Shown piece after piece: positions 1 to 7,456 of a stretch of 64,000 nucleotides of DNA. The translations under genes were made by a program, and so were the position numbers. Numbering within the stretch: the stretch's first letter is position 1; every line of letters begins with the position of its first letter. The stretch spans positions 38,601 through 102,600 of the forward strand of contig NZ_JANYGQ010000037.1 in the NCBI RefSeq assembly GCF_025359345.1. Direction: 5' to 3'. Under the pieces are notes generated by a model that was not told where the DNA came from, did no database searches, and worked only from the letters and a program-made list of their open reading frames with translations. The DNA is from Mucilaginibacter sp. Lineage in GTDB: Bacteria; Bacteroidota; Bacteroidia; Sphingobacteriales; Sphingobacteriaceae.

Positions 1-57
1 TAACTTCAGCGCAGTTTCCTACAGGCGTTTGAAAATCAGCGCGTCTACCATCCCGCC
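1..57 (-). pseudogene. possible decayed tRNA-Leu-like fragment
   Basis: The reverse strand contains GATGGTAGACGCGCTGATTT followed by TCAAACG, which resembles the D-arm and anticodon arm of a tRNA-Leu(CAA). The 3' side of the anticodon stem does not pair and the piece runs off the left edge. A second trace at 87-100 (ATTTAAGCGGGACG) resembles the anticodon-arm region of the degenerate tRNA-Leu copies near 1.4 and 2.0 kb. The assignment is by resemblance only and is weak. Confidence 0.2.
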
Positions 58-175
58 CGTTCAAGCATGTTGATTGAATGCCAGAAATTTAAGCGGGACG
101 TTTAAACTTATCTATGTCCAGGCAAAATGCCCGAACAGGCGGGTGACCACCGACAGCCAAACAAGCACATTAAAA

Positions 176-1264
176 CTACTCATAATGGAATTTATTGTAC
201 TTATACTCCGTTTTGTTATGAGCCAAAGCTAATGCATCAAAACTGTCATTTTTTTTAGTAGTGCCAAATCTACAAAAAACACTTTTTACCGATGGGTTTT
301 CCAAAACTGGAATTAGGTTCTCTGGCTCTTGATTTTCAGCCAATACATATAAAAACTCGTTAAGCGCGGGAGCCGTTTTCAATGTTGAGATATCTATTAA
401 TCCCTTCAGATTTTCGAGACTAACTCTTCTCAGTGCAGTTAAATTATCGAAGCTCGGAAGCTCTTTTACTTGTTTTAACGATTGAACAAACAAATTTTGA
501 AGTGTTGTTAACTTCGAAATGAATGACAAGTCTTTTAAACCCCTCACTTGCCACAATTCCAAATATTTTAAATTTGGTAACGACATTAACCCATCAAAGT
601 TCTTAATGCCCCCTAACTTAATATCTACAGACCATAAATCCTTAAGTCCAGCTAAATAATCTACATTGTTAGTCGAAATCGAACGGAGAGTTATCTCCTT
701 AAGTTTATGCAGATGTTTAATTGCTTCAATGCCTTTCTGTTGCCCTTCTAAGTGCAGGGACTCCAAATTTGAAAATCTTCCAATTGTCTCAATATTGGGT
801 TTACTCGACCTGGTTTGATGAAGAGAAAGGGCTTTGAGATTAGGATCAATATTTTTTAAAAAGTCAAAATTGTCTAAATTAAAAATACCTACTCCAAGTT
901 CATCAAGGTTTTTCAAGGTAGTTACGCTTTCAATTTCTTTTGCATCCATTAAGCAGTCAGCCGAAAATCTTCTTAATGATGGAATTTGTCCAATAAAGGT
1001 CAGATCACAAACCTTACCATAGTGTCCAAATACTCTCAATAATATATCAGGTCTTTTGCAAAACACCGTGGTTTCTAAAAGAGCTATATCATTTTTAGAT
1101 AGTGGGTTCGAAAACTGGATCGATCGGGTCTTTAGATTATTGCTTAGTTTTTCAAGATCGCGTTTGGATATACCCTCTGAAATCTCATATTGGCCATTCG
1201 TTTCGCTAACAACATGCACGCTTGTTACATTAGATTGTCCTTTTGGTTTAAATATGTTAAACAT
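176..1264 (-). CDS. leucine-rich-repeat-like protein, unknown function
   Basis: A 362-residue protein with no signal peptide or membrane segment. From about residue 90 to 340 it is built of irregular units of 22-24 residues with the LxxLxxLxL spacing typical of leucine-rich repeats, for example LKNLDELGVGIFNL and LPNLKYLELWQVRGLKDL. This predicts a curved solenoid used for protein binding in the cytoplasm. No enzymatic domain is visible. The start is the first ATG (MFNIFKPKGQ). It stands alone between decayed tRNA-like DNA (positions 1-110) and the tRNA/GIY-YIG region, so it may be accessory. The fold call is moderately sure; partner and function are unknown. Confidence 0.7.
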   Translation of the reverse strand: MFNIFKPKGQSNVTSVHVVSETNGQYEISEGISKRDLEKLSNNLKTRSIQFSNPLSKNDIALLETTVFCKRPDILLRVFGHYGKVCDLTFIGQIPSLRRFSADCLMDAKEIESVTTLKNLDELGVGIFNLDNFDFLKNIDPNLKALSLHQTRSSKPNIETIGRFSNLESLHLEGQQKGIEAIKHLHKLKEITLRSISTNNVDYLAGLKDLWSVDIKLGGIKNFDGLMSLPNLKYLELWQVRGLKDLSFISKLTTLQNLFVQSLKQVKELPSFDNLTALRRVSLENLKGLIDISTLKTAPALNEFLYVLAENQEPENLIPVLENPSVKSVFCRFGTTKKNDSFDALALAHNKTEYKYNKFHYE

Positions 1265-1375
1265 ACCGAATCTGATATTGTCGTATGGTTTTGTTGGTTA
1301 AGTTAGCTATAAAAATAGCTTTTTTTATCGTATGCAGATCATGGATTTCCTGCTGGTGCTCACCAAAAACAACAA

Positions 1376-1403
1376 AGCCCTATCCGCTTTTGCGGACCAG
1401 GCT
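1376..1403 (-). terminator. probable terminator of the tRNA-Leu/GIY-YIG unit
   Basis: On the minus strand a stem of AGCC/GGCT plus TCCGC/GCGGA around an AAAA loop, with a 3x3 internal loop, is followed by a T-rich stretch (TTGTTGTTTTTGG). It lies downstream of the GIY-YIG gene and the truncated tRNA copy. Confidence 0.5.
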
Positions 1404-1422
1404 TCATGTCGATTCTTAAATG

Positions 1423-1493
1423 TACTCAGAGCCCCGATTCGATCGGGGCACTCCGTTTACGGGAATCCCGATTTAAATCGGGACGTGTCTACC
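1423..1493 (-). pseudogene. truncated, altered tRNA-Leu copy
   Basis: The 3' two thirds of this copy match the intact tRNA-Leu at 1804-1888: the TACTCAGA acceptor end, the variable-arm string ACTCCGTTTACGGGAA and GTGTCTACC. At 1494 similarity stops, so the 5' acceptor strand and part of the D-arm are missing. Both internal arms are changed. The T-arm is replaced by the perfect hairpin GCCCCGAT-TCG-ATCGGGGC (1431-1449). The anticodon arm is replaced by the palindrome TCCCGATTTAAATCGGGA (1466-1483). It cannot fold as a functional tRNA. It ends 7 nt from the stop codon of the GIY-YIG gene. Confidence 0.75.
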
Positions 1494-1499
1494 CGTTTA

Positions 1500-1760
1500 T
1501 TAATTTAGTCCGTTCTTAAAATCGCTAATCAGTTTTTCAATGAATATTCGGCTCTTCATCGATTTAATATAAAGTTCACGCGAATTTGCGGCTGCTTTGG
1601 TTTCGAATGTCTCATAGCTCATTAAAACCCAGGGGCCTTTATTTTTAGTTGCCTTAACCATTCCTGTATTGTGTCTTAGTAACCTGGCTTCAATATCTTC
1701 AGTGTGCCCGATGTAGTACCGACCACTTTTTGACGATTGTAAGATATAGGCATAAAACAT
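1500..1760 (-). CDS. GIY-YIG domain nuclease (small, tRNA-associated)
   Basis: An 86-residue protein that is essentially one GIY-YIG nuclease domain. It has the first strand YAYILQS, the second motif RYYIG, the conserved Arg in EARLLRHN and the catalytic-type Glu in SRELYIK near residue 67. Small stand-alone proteins of this family are common in Bacteroidota and are predicted metal-dependent DNA-cleaving enzymes of uncertain role. The gene lies directly downstream of tRNA-Leu(UAA) on the same strand, separated from it by a terminator hairpin (1777-1803), and is bounded on the other side by a truncated tRNA-Leu copy. That placement suggests either read-through from the tRNA promoter or a mobile unit using tRNA-Leu as target. 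Domain assignment is sure; biological role is inference. Confidence 0.88.
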   Translation of the reverse strand: MFYAYILQSSKSGRYYIGHTEDIEARLLRHNTGMVKATKNKGPWVLMSYETFETKAAANSRELYIKSMKSRIFIEKLISDFKNGLN

Positions 1761-1776
1761 AATTGGCTAATATAAC

Positions 1777-1803
1777 AAAAGCCCCGAGAAATCGGGGCCT
1801 TTG
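1777..1803 (-). terminator. terminator hairpin after tRNA-Leu
   Basis: GCCCCGA-GAAA-TCGGGGC extended by AAA/TTT pairs; on the minus strand it is followed by TTTTGTTAT, right after the tRNA 3' end. Its stem sequence resembles the hairpin that replaces the T-arm in the copy at 1423-1493. Confidence 0.7.
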
Positions 1804-1888
1804 TACTCAGAGCGGGAATCGAACCCGCACTCCGTTTACGGGAACAGGATTTTAAGTCCTGCGTGTCTACCAGTTCCACCATCTGAGC
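1804..1888 (-). tRNA. tRNA-Leu (anticodon UAA)
   Basis: An 85-nt cloverleaf. The acceptor stem is GCTCAGA/TCTGAGT with discriminator A. The anticodon stem is CAGGA/TCCTG around loop CTTAAAA, giving anticodon TAA. It has a long variable arm (class II, as expected for Leu) and a T-arm GCGGG-TTCGATT-CCCGC. CCA is not encoded. All stems pair, so this is the functional copy among the tRNA-Leu-like sequences here. Confidence 0.95.
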
Positions 1889-1928
1889 AGGTAGTATTCA
1901 TGGAGCACCAGCTGTTCGTTCAGCCTTG

Positions 1929-2015
1929 TACTCAGAGCGGGAATCGAACCGGCACTCCGTTTTACGGGAATCCCGATTTAAATCGGGACGTGCCTACCAG
2001 TTCCACCATCTGAGC
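1929..2015 (-). pseudogene. degenerate tRNA-Leu copy with palindromic anticodon arm
   Basis: This 87-nt sequence has the same acceptor stem, D-arm and T-loop as the tRNA-Leu 40 nt away, but its anticodon arm is replaced by the perfect palindrome TCCCGATTTAAATCGGGA (1971-1988). No register gives a 5-bp stem with a 7-nt loop; a 6-nt loop fits best. The T-stem has a C-C mismatch (GCCGG against CCCGC) and the variable arm has an extra A. It may still be recognised by gene-calling software as a tRNA, but decoding function is doubtful. Confidence 0.7.
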
Positions 2016-2062
2016 GTGGTCCATTTGTTATTGGCTTTGTAAATATACTAACCTTTAACAAT

Positions 2063-2087
2063 AAATCCCTTCTTTTGGAAGGGATTT
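2063..2087 (-). terminator. hairpin after tRNA-Gly
   Basis: AAATCCCTTC/GAAGGGATTT, a 10-bp perfect stem with a 5-nt loop, begins 3 nt past the tRNA-Gly 3' end. There is no good T-run after it on the minus strand, so it may be a processing or weak termination signal that lets transcription reach the tRNA-Leu copies. Confidence 0.45.
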
Positions 2088-2089
2088 GA

Positions 2090-2161
<72 letters not shown>

Positions 2162-2222
2162 ATTTTTTTCCGCTTTTAACCGGCCTTCAATCGCTGAAGC
2201 CCTTACCTCGTTTGCGGGAGTG

Positions 2223-2252
2223 CAAATATAGGCAGAAAAGGATTTCCTGCAA
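2223..2252 (-). promoter_or_regulatory. promoter of the tRNA-Gly/tRNA-Leu array
   Basis: On the minus strand TTG (2252-2250), a 19-nt spacer, then TATATTTG (2230-2223) match the Bacteroidota consensus exactly. The tRNA-Gly 5' end is 61 nt downstream of the -7 box. Confidence 0.75.
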
Positions 2253-2280
2253 GGAAAATTTTTATTTTTTTTAAAGTTTT

Positions 2281-2772
2281 TTATAAGTCATTGGATTTCA
2301 AAAGGTCTGCAATCAAATCCGCCTCAAATCCCCGGCTTACAGCGTAATTCTGCAATTTGTAGTTCCGTTTAAACTTATCTCTTTCTATAACAGTCCGGGC
2401 CTTTTTGGTCAAAACGGCCTCCAGCATCCGCATATAGTCGTCGCCATCAATGGTAAGCAGCGCTTTTTTTATCAAAACATCGGGCACTTTTTTAAACTTA
2501 AGGCCCTGTTTTATCTTAATCCTGCCCCACCCCTTTTGTTTAAACTTACCCTGGGTGTAGGCTTTTGCAAAGCGTTCTTCGTTTAAGTAGTTGCGGCCAA
2601 TCAGTTCGCTGATGATATTTTCAACCGCATCAGGCCATAGCCCCCACTCGTAAAGCTTGTCCCTCACCTCCTGCTGCGAGCGTTCCTGGTAGGCGCAATA
2701 GTGCTCGGCCTTGGTAAGCGCAACTTTTGGGTCGGTTATTTTCGTTTTTTTCGGGCTATCCATTAAAACCAA
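2281..2772 (-). CDS. recX: regulatory protein RecX
   Basis: A 163-residue protein of RecX length and composition. It shows the tandem three-helix repeats of the family: KAEHYCAYQERSQQEVRDKL in the first repeat, then IISELIGRNYLNEERFAKAY with the conserved NEERFA-type motif, then GWGRIKIKQGL. RecX proteins bind RecA filaments and usually inhibit recombinase activity. recA is not in this window. The gene diverges from murF-alr with a 49-bp gap, so regulatory sequences of the two genes overlap. The first ATG (MVLMDSPKK) and the ATG three codons later are both possible starts. Confidence 0.88.
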   Translation of the reverse strand: MVLMDSPKKTKITDPKVALTKAEHYCAYQERSQQEVRDKLYEWGLWPDAVENIISELIGRNYLNEERFAKAYTQGKFKQKGWGRIKIKQGLKFKKVPDVLIKKALLTIDGDDYMRMLEAVLTKKARTVIERDKFKRNYKLQNYAVSRGFEADLIADLLKSNDL

Positions 2773-2821
2773 AAATCGTTAAAAATTCTTCTATCTACAG
2801 AAATATAAGCAAATTCGTACC

Positions 2822-5284
2822 ATGCTCAGCAATCAATACACCATTACTGAAATACAGCAGATACTAAACGCCGATGGGGATATTGTTAAAGATTACACCA
2901 TCAGCACTTTATTAACCGACAGCCGCCGCATCAGCAGCGCTACCGCCGGACTGTTCTTTGCATTAAGCGGCCGCCGCAACGGCCACGAGTTTATTGCCGA
3001 GGCTTACGCAGCGGGTGTCCGTAATTTTGTGGTGAGGCAGGGCAGCGACATCAAAGCACCCGAAGCGAATTTTTTAATGGTCGCTGATGTGCTCTCAGCG
3101 CTGCAAAATTTAGCCGCTTATCACCGCAACCGTTTCAATTTGGAAGTAATTGGCATAACCGGCAGTAACGGGAAAACCATTGTGAAAGAATGGTTGTACC
3201 AGTTAATATCTCCCGATAAAAATATTGTGCGTAACCCTAAAAGCTATAATTCACAAATTGGCGTACCACTTTCCGTTTGGCAGATCAATGAGAAAAACGA
3301 TCTGGGCATTTTTGAGGCGGGAATCTCCACGGTTGATGAGATGGACAAGCTGGAAGCCATCATAAAGCCAACAATAGGCGTGCTGACCCACATAGGCCCG
3401 GCCCACGACGAAGGTTTTGAAGACCGCAGCCAAAAGGTAACGGAAAAACTAAAGCTTTTTAAAAACTGCCGCCTGCTCATACACAACTTTGAGCAATTGC
3501 TCGACTATGAATACAATATACCCGCCGAAAGCTGTTTTACCTGGAGCACCACGTTTAAGCAGGCAGATCTATACGTTTTTAGCGGAACAGTAATTTCGAA
3601 AAACCAGTACCTAAGGGCGATGTACAAAGGCCAGGAAATTGAGTGCCTTATCCCCTTCCTGGATGAAGCCTCGGTTGAGAACGCCACCGTTTGCTGGGCT
3701 ACCATGCTGGCCATGGGCTACGCCCCTGCCGACGCCGACGACCGCATAGAGCGCCTGAGCGCAGTAAGCATGCGCCTGGAACTAAAAACCGGTATTAATG
3801 ATTGCTCAGTTATTGATGATTCGTACAACTCCGACCTGCAATCGCTGGAGATTGCGCTGAATTTTTTAACACAGCAAAATCAGCATCGTAAAAAAACGGT
3901 GATCCTGTCTGATATCTACCAGTCGGGTTTGCAGGCCGATGTTTTATACAAACAGGTAGCCGATTTAATAAAGATAAAGCAGGTGGATAAATTCATTGGT
4001 GTTGGACAGGCATTGTTAGGTCACCAGGAATATTTTGATACCGCAGAAAAACACTTTTACCCCGATACTGCGGGCATGCTACAGCATTTGCGCGCGCTTA
4101 ATTTCAAGGATGAAACCATCCTGATAAAAGGCTCGCGAAGCTTTGAATTTGAGCGGATAAGCCGGGCCCTGGTACAAAAGGCGCACGAAACCATATTAGA
4201 GATTAACCTGAATGCCTTATTGAACAATCTTAACTTTTACCGGTCCAAATTAAAACCGGGCGTAAAAGTGATGGCCATGGTTAAGGCTTTCAGCTATGGC
4301 AGCGGTACGTTCGAGGTGGCCAACATACTGCAATACAACAAGGTTGATTATTTGGCGGTCGCGTATATTGATGAAGGCGTTGCGCTACGCAATACCGGCA
4401 TCAGTCTGCCCATAATGATATTAAACCCCGAAGCCTCAGCATTTGATAAGCTGACCGAGTTTAACCTGGAGCCCGTTATCTACAGTTTCGGCCTGTTTGA
4501 TGATTACATAAAATACGCCCGCGAAAAAAATGTGCTCAACTACCCTATCCACCTAAAAATTGATACCGGTATGCACAGGCTGGGTTTTGAAAACGCAGAT
4601 ATAGAGACGTTATGTGATATGCTGGAAGAAAACCGGTATGTAAGGGTCGAATCCATATTCTCGCACCTGGTAGCCAGCGAAGACAAAAAGCACGACGAAT
4701 TCACCAAAACCCAAATCAAAAAGTTCGAATCGGCTTTTAAACTGATTGAAAGCACGCTGGGTTATAAGGTGATCAAGCATTTAAGCAATACATCGGGCAT
4801 AATACGCTGGCCGGGCGCGCAGTATGATATGGTGCGGCTAGGTATAGGCCTTTATGGTATTGATATGGGTATGGAAACACCTGATACCGGTCTGCAGCCC
4901 ATTGCCAGCCTTAAAACCAGCATAGCCCAGGTTAAAAAAGTAAAAGCCGGCGAAACCATCAGCTACAGCCGCAGCGGCAGCCTGCCAAAGGATGGCAAAA
5001 TTGCCACCGTGCGCATTGGCTATGCCGACGGCTATTTACGCGCCTTTGGCAACGGCGTTGGCAAAATGCTGGTAAATGGGCAACTCGTGCCCACCGTTGG
5101 CAACATCACTATGGATATGTGCATGATCGACGTTACCGGCATCGATGCCCGCGAAGGCGACGAGGTGATAATATTTAACGAGGACCAGCGTATTAATGAA
5201 CTAGCCACGCAAATTGGCACCATCCCCTACGAAATATTAACAAATGTATCGCAACGGGTAAAAAGGGTGTATTTTTACGAGTAG
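2822..5284 (+). CDS. murF/alr: bifunctional UDP-MurNAc-tripeptide:D-Ala-D-Ala ligase / alanine racemase
   Basis: An 820-residue fusion of two peptidoglycan precursor enzymes. The N-terminal half (about 1-450) is a MurF ligase with the ATP-binding loop GITGSNGKT at residues 111-119 and the Mur-ligase motifs GIFEAGIS and HIGPAHDEGF. It adds D-Ala-D-Ala to the UDP-MurNAc-tripeptide. The C-terminal half (about 455-820) is a fold-type III PLP alanine racemase. It has the Schiff-base lysine K488 in MAMVKAFSYGSG, the RLGIGLYGI segment, and the RIGYADGY and GNITMDMCMID motifs. The fusion is characteristic of Bacteroidota and couples D-Ala supply to its use. DUF502 follows after 15 bp and is probably co-transcribed. 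Both active sites appear intact. Confidence 0.96.
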   Translation: MLSNQYTITEIQQILNADGDIVKDYTISTLLTDSRRISSATAGLFFALSGRRNGHEFIAEAYAAGVRNFVVRQGSDIKAPEANFLMVADVLSALQNLAAYHRNRFNLEVIGITGSNGKTIVKEWLYQLISPDKNIVRNPKSYNSQIGVPLSVWQINEKNDLGIFEAGISTVDEMDKLEAIIKPTIGVLTHIGPAHDEGFEDRSQKVTEKLKLFKNCRLLIHNFEQLLDYEYNIPAESCFTWSTTFKQADLYVFSGTVISKNQYLRAMYKGQEIECLIPFLDEASVENATVCWATMLAMGYAPADADDRIERLSAVSMRLELKTGINDCSVIDDSYNSDLQSLEIALNFLTQQNQHRKKTVILSDIYQSGLQADVLYKQVADLIKIKQVDKFIGVGQALLGHQEYFDTAEKHFYPDTAGMLQHLRALNFKDETILIKGSRSFEFERISRALVQKAHETILEINLNALLNNLNFYRSKLKPGVKVMAMVKAFSYGSGTFEVANILQYNKVDYLAVAYIDEGVALRNTGISLPIMILNPEASAFDKLTEFNLEPVIYSFGLFDDYIKYAREKNVLNYPIHLKIDTGMHRLGFENADIETLCDMLEENRYVRVESIFSHLVASEDKKHDEFTKTQIKKFESAFKLIESTLGYKVIKHLSNTSGIIRWPGAQYDMVRLGIGLYGIDMGMETPDTGLQPIASLKTSIAQVKKVKAGETISYSRSGSLPKDGKIATVRIGYADGYLRAFGNGVGKMLVNGQLVPTVGNITMDMCMIDVTGIDAREGDEVIIFNEDQRINELATQIGTIPYEILTNVSQRVKRVYFYE

Positions 5285-5299
5285 AAACCAGGTTTAAAG

Positions 5300-5893
5300 A
5301 TGAAGCAATTGTTCCGCGCGCTTTTACGGTATTTTTTTAAAGGGTTGTTGGTGGTAGTCCCGCTGGGGGCTGCGTTCCTGTTGATCTTTTGGGCGGTTAA
5401 AACTTTGGATAATGCGCTTAACCTAAGCGATTTCTTATGGACCGACCCCAAAACCGGCAAGCCGATGTACATACCCGGCCTGGGTATTGTAAACGTGGTA
5501 GTACTTATTTTAGTAGCCGGCATACTGGTTACCAACGTTGTTACCGACCCAATAAAACGCTGGTTTTATCGCTGGCTTAACCGCTTGCCGCTGTTTAAAT
5601 TCCTGTATTCTTCCATCAAGGATTTAACAGAAGCATTTGTTGGCGAGGAAAAGAAGTTTAACGAGCCTGTTTTAGTTGAGATAAACGAATTTGGAGTAAA
5701 GAAAATAGGCTTTGTGACCCAAAAAGATCTTTCGGCATTAAACCTGCCGGGCGACGTAGCAGTGTATTTCCCATGGTCTTACTCGTTTGCCGGGCAAGTG
5801 ATCATCATATCTGCCGATAAGGTTAAACCTATCGACAAAAGCGCGGCAGATATGATGAAGTTTGTAATCTCTGGCGGGGTTAGCGGGCTGTAG
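5300..5893 (+). CDS. DUF502 family membrane protein
   Basis: A 197-residue protein with two N-terminal membrane segments (about residues 12-33 and 56-80: LLVVVPLGAAFLLIFWAV and VVVLILVAGILVTNVV). A soluble domain follows, with the family signature YSSIKDLTEAFVGEEKKF and later GDVAVYFPWSYSFAGQV. The function of DUF502 proteins in bacteria is not established; plant homologues are called LIKE-COV. It follows murF-alr by 15 bp and its 3' end overlaps the convergent DUF4199 gene by 14 bp. Confidence 0.85.
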   Translation: MKQLFRALLRYFFKGLLVVVPLGAAFLLIFWAVKTLDNALNLSDFLWTDPKTGKPMYIPGLGIVNVVVLILVAGILVTNVVTDPIKRWFYRWLNRLPLFKFLYSSIKDLTEAFVGEEKKFNEPVLVEINEFGVKKIGFVTQKDLSALNLPGDVAVYFPWSYSFAGQVIIISADKVKPIDKSAADMMKFVISGGVSGL

Positions 5894-6434
5894 CCACCTG
5901 CGGCGACACATCAACTTTTGGCGATTTACGGAACGCCAGCAACGCCGAAATAACTGCCGAAATGGTACCCAATGCTGCCATAGTAGCAATCATCCCCATA
6001 AAATTCATCCAAGGATTTTTAAGCATTATCAACTGCGCATTAACTTCCTTAACTTTTGCGGCATACTGGGCGGGGCTCATTATTTTGCGGTATTCGCCCA
6101 AATCGTAGCTGGCAATGTTCTCGTAAAAATGCGGGTCGATATAAATTACGTATACCGTTTCAATTATTGAATAAGATACGGCCGGGATGGTTATAATAAG
6201 CATCGCTATTTTTAAGGCCCGCAAAAAGCTGATGCTGCCACCGCTCATCACGTCGCGGTAATAACGGATGCCAAAATAAACAAATACCATTGGGCACAAT
6301 ATGGCTATATACCCAATGCCGCCCTGTATCTTATGGCTTACATGCGTTATGTCTATTAGCAGCCATACTAAAACAAATGTTACAAATTCGCCAATGCCTG
6401 CATATAGCCCATAGCGCCAAACTATTTTTTTCAT
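5880..6434 (-). CDS. DUF4199 domain membrane protein
   Basis: A 184-residue integral membrane protein with four predicted helices: near residues 8-28, 38-58, 72-95 and 145-168. The order and the segment PHFYENIASYDLGEYRKIMSP between helices 3 and 4 fit the DUF4199 family, which is widespread in Bacteroidota and of unknown function. The start is ATG at 6434 (MKKIVWRYGLY), 19 nt downstream of a near-consensus -7 box. The 3' end overlaps the DUF502 gene by 14 bp. Confidence 0.8.
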   Translation of the reverse strand: MKKIVWRYGLYAGIGEFVTFVLVWLLIDITHVSHKIQGGIGYIAILCPMVFVYFGIRYYRDVMSGGSISFLRALKIAMLIITIPAVSYSIIETVYVIYIDPHFYENIASYDLGEYRKIMSPAQYAAKVKEVNAQLIMLKNPWMNFMGMIATMAALGTISAVISALLAFRKSPKVDVSPQVATAR

Positions 6435-6453
6435 AACTTGTTGATTTTTAAGT

Positions 6454-6461
6454 CAAATAAA
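6454..6461 (-). promoter_or_regulatory. -7 promoter box, DUF4199 gene
   Basis: TTTATTTG on the minus strand (7 of 8 to TAnnTTTG), 19 nt before the ATG. The same variant box precedes topA and the GH26 gene. Confidence 0.45.
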
Positions 6462-6553
6462 CGGCAAGTTTTTAAAATTACAATTATACGGAAGTAGTAT
6501 TTTGACGGAATTTGTTAAAATACAACTTTAGTAGTAGGTGATTTTTTTGTGTA

Positions 6554-6623
6554 GAGACGCAATACTTGCGTCTCCCGCGTGCAATGGTCGCAAGGTGGGT
6601 GAGAGCCGCAAGTATTGCGGCTC
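6554..6623. repeat. pair of inverted REP-like hairpins
   Basis: Two perfect hairpins lie 28 nt apart: GAGACGCAA-TAC-TTGCGTCTC (6554-6574) and GAGCCGCAA-GTA-TTGCGGCTC (6603-6623). Their cores GCAATACTTGC and GCAAGTATTGC are reverse complements, so the pair forms a larger inverted arrangement like a BIME. It lies 17 nt past the LuxR stop codon. Confidence 0.75.
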
Positions 6624-6640
6624 TAAGTTGAGAATTTCGT

Positions 6641-7078
6641 TTATTTAATAATCGACAACTCCAGCGCTTTCTTAATCGCCTCAGTTCTTCGTTCAACCTG
6701 TAACTTTTGAAAGATATTAGAGATATGTTTTTTGATAGTATTTTCAGACACAAACAATTTGTCGGCTATTTGCTGATTGGAAAGGCCCTCGTGAATCAGC
6801 AGCAGTATTTCAGCTTCGCGTTTGCTTATGCCAGATTGTAACAATTGGTCGTGGTTAATTGCCACGGGCTGCTGGTGGTTTACAACAATGGTTTTTGCGA
6901 ATAACTTACGACTCAACAATATGCCTATCACCAAAAACAACAGGCTGAATGCGCCAATCCAAAAATCGCCTGAAGTTTCGTGACCTATACTGTAGAACTT
7001 TGCCACCCCGAATAATATCAGCAGCGCAGTAATTAACAAACCAAAGGCAATAACAACCTGTTTCATAATAGCAGCCAC
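6641..7078 (-). CDS. membrane-anchored LuxR-family transcription regulator
   Basis: A 145-residue protein with two N-terminal membrane helices (about residues 5-25 and 37-58) and a C-terminal LuxR/GerE helix-turn-helix. The recognition region is SNQQIADKLFVSENTIKKHI and the hallmark upstream segment is SKREAEILLLIHEGLS. There is no receiver domain, so it is not a classical response regulator. The membrane part may tether or sense. It begins 4 nt after the end of a truncated MFS transporter on the same strand, suggesting an old operon. An internal start at the fifth codon (MKQVV) is also possible. Confidence 0.82.
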   Translation of the reverse strand: MAAIMKQVVIAFGLLITALLILFGVAKFYSIGHETSGDFWIGAFSLLFLVIGILLSRKLFAKTIVVNHQQPVAINHDQLLQSGISKREAEILLLIHEGLSNQQIADKLFVSENTIKKHISNIFQKLQVERRTEAIKKALELSIIK

Positions 7079-7082
7079 TAAT

Positions 7083-7367
7083 TTAAGCTTTTTTGAAACT
7101 CAGAACAGCAATAACGGTGCTAATCAGCATTAATATCGATGCCAGCAAATAAGGCGTCCCGGCGAAGTACACTTTCGATCCTTGTTTAGTGAAAAAGAAA
7201 AATACGTAGCTCAAAAGCAACGGTCCCATTATTAAACTAATGTTGTTTAAAATCGAAAATGCACCTTGCAGCTCACCTTGCTCATTCGTGGCAACTTTGT
7301 CGGTGGCTAATGCCTGTAAGGCAGGCCGGGATAAACACAGAGGCAATAAGGCACTATCTACAAACAC
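7083..7367 (-). pseudogene. C-terminal remnant of an MFS (TCR/Tet-type) transporter
   Basis: Ninety-four codons corresponding to the last part of a Tet-type drug:H+ antiporter. PALQALATDKVATNEQGELQGA matches the conserved segment before the last two helices, which are also present (LIMGPLLLSYVFFFF and LLASILMLISTVIAVLSF). The first about 300 residues are missing, and the 90 bp upstream, up to the giant NHL gene, contain no transporter sequence. The gene was therefore truncated by a deletion or by arrival of the neighbouring cluster. An isolated two-helix product is unlikely to transport. Confidence 0.75.
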
Positions 7368-7456
7368 GACACAATGCGCTAAGAGCCTGCGGCCAAAAGG
7401 CCTGCTTATAAAGCGCTATTCAGACAGCATCGCTAGTCATCAGCTAACAATATCCC

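Noticed and set aside
1304..1326. AGCTAT/ATAGCT hairpin with T-run on the plus strand
   Set aside because: No plus-strand gene ends nearby, so it is not called a terminator.
1676..1882. 68-codon frame beginning MVELVDTQDLKSC
   Set aside because: It is the conceptual translation of tRNA-Leu and the terminator; reading frames of this type across tRNA genes are artefacts.
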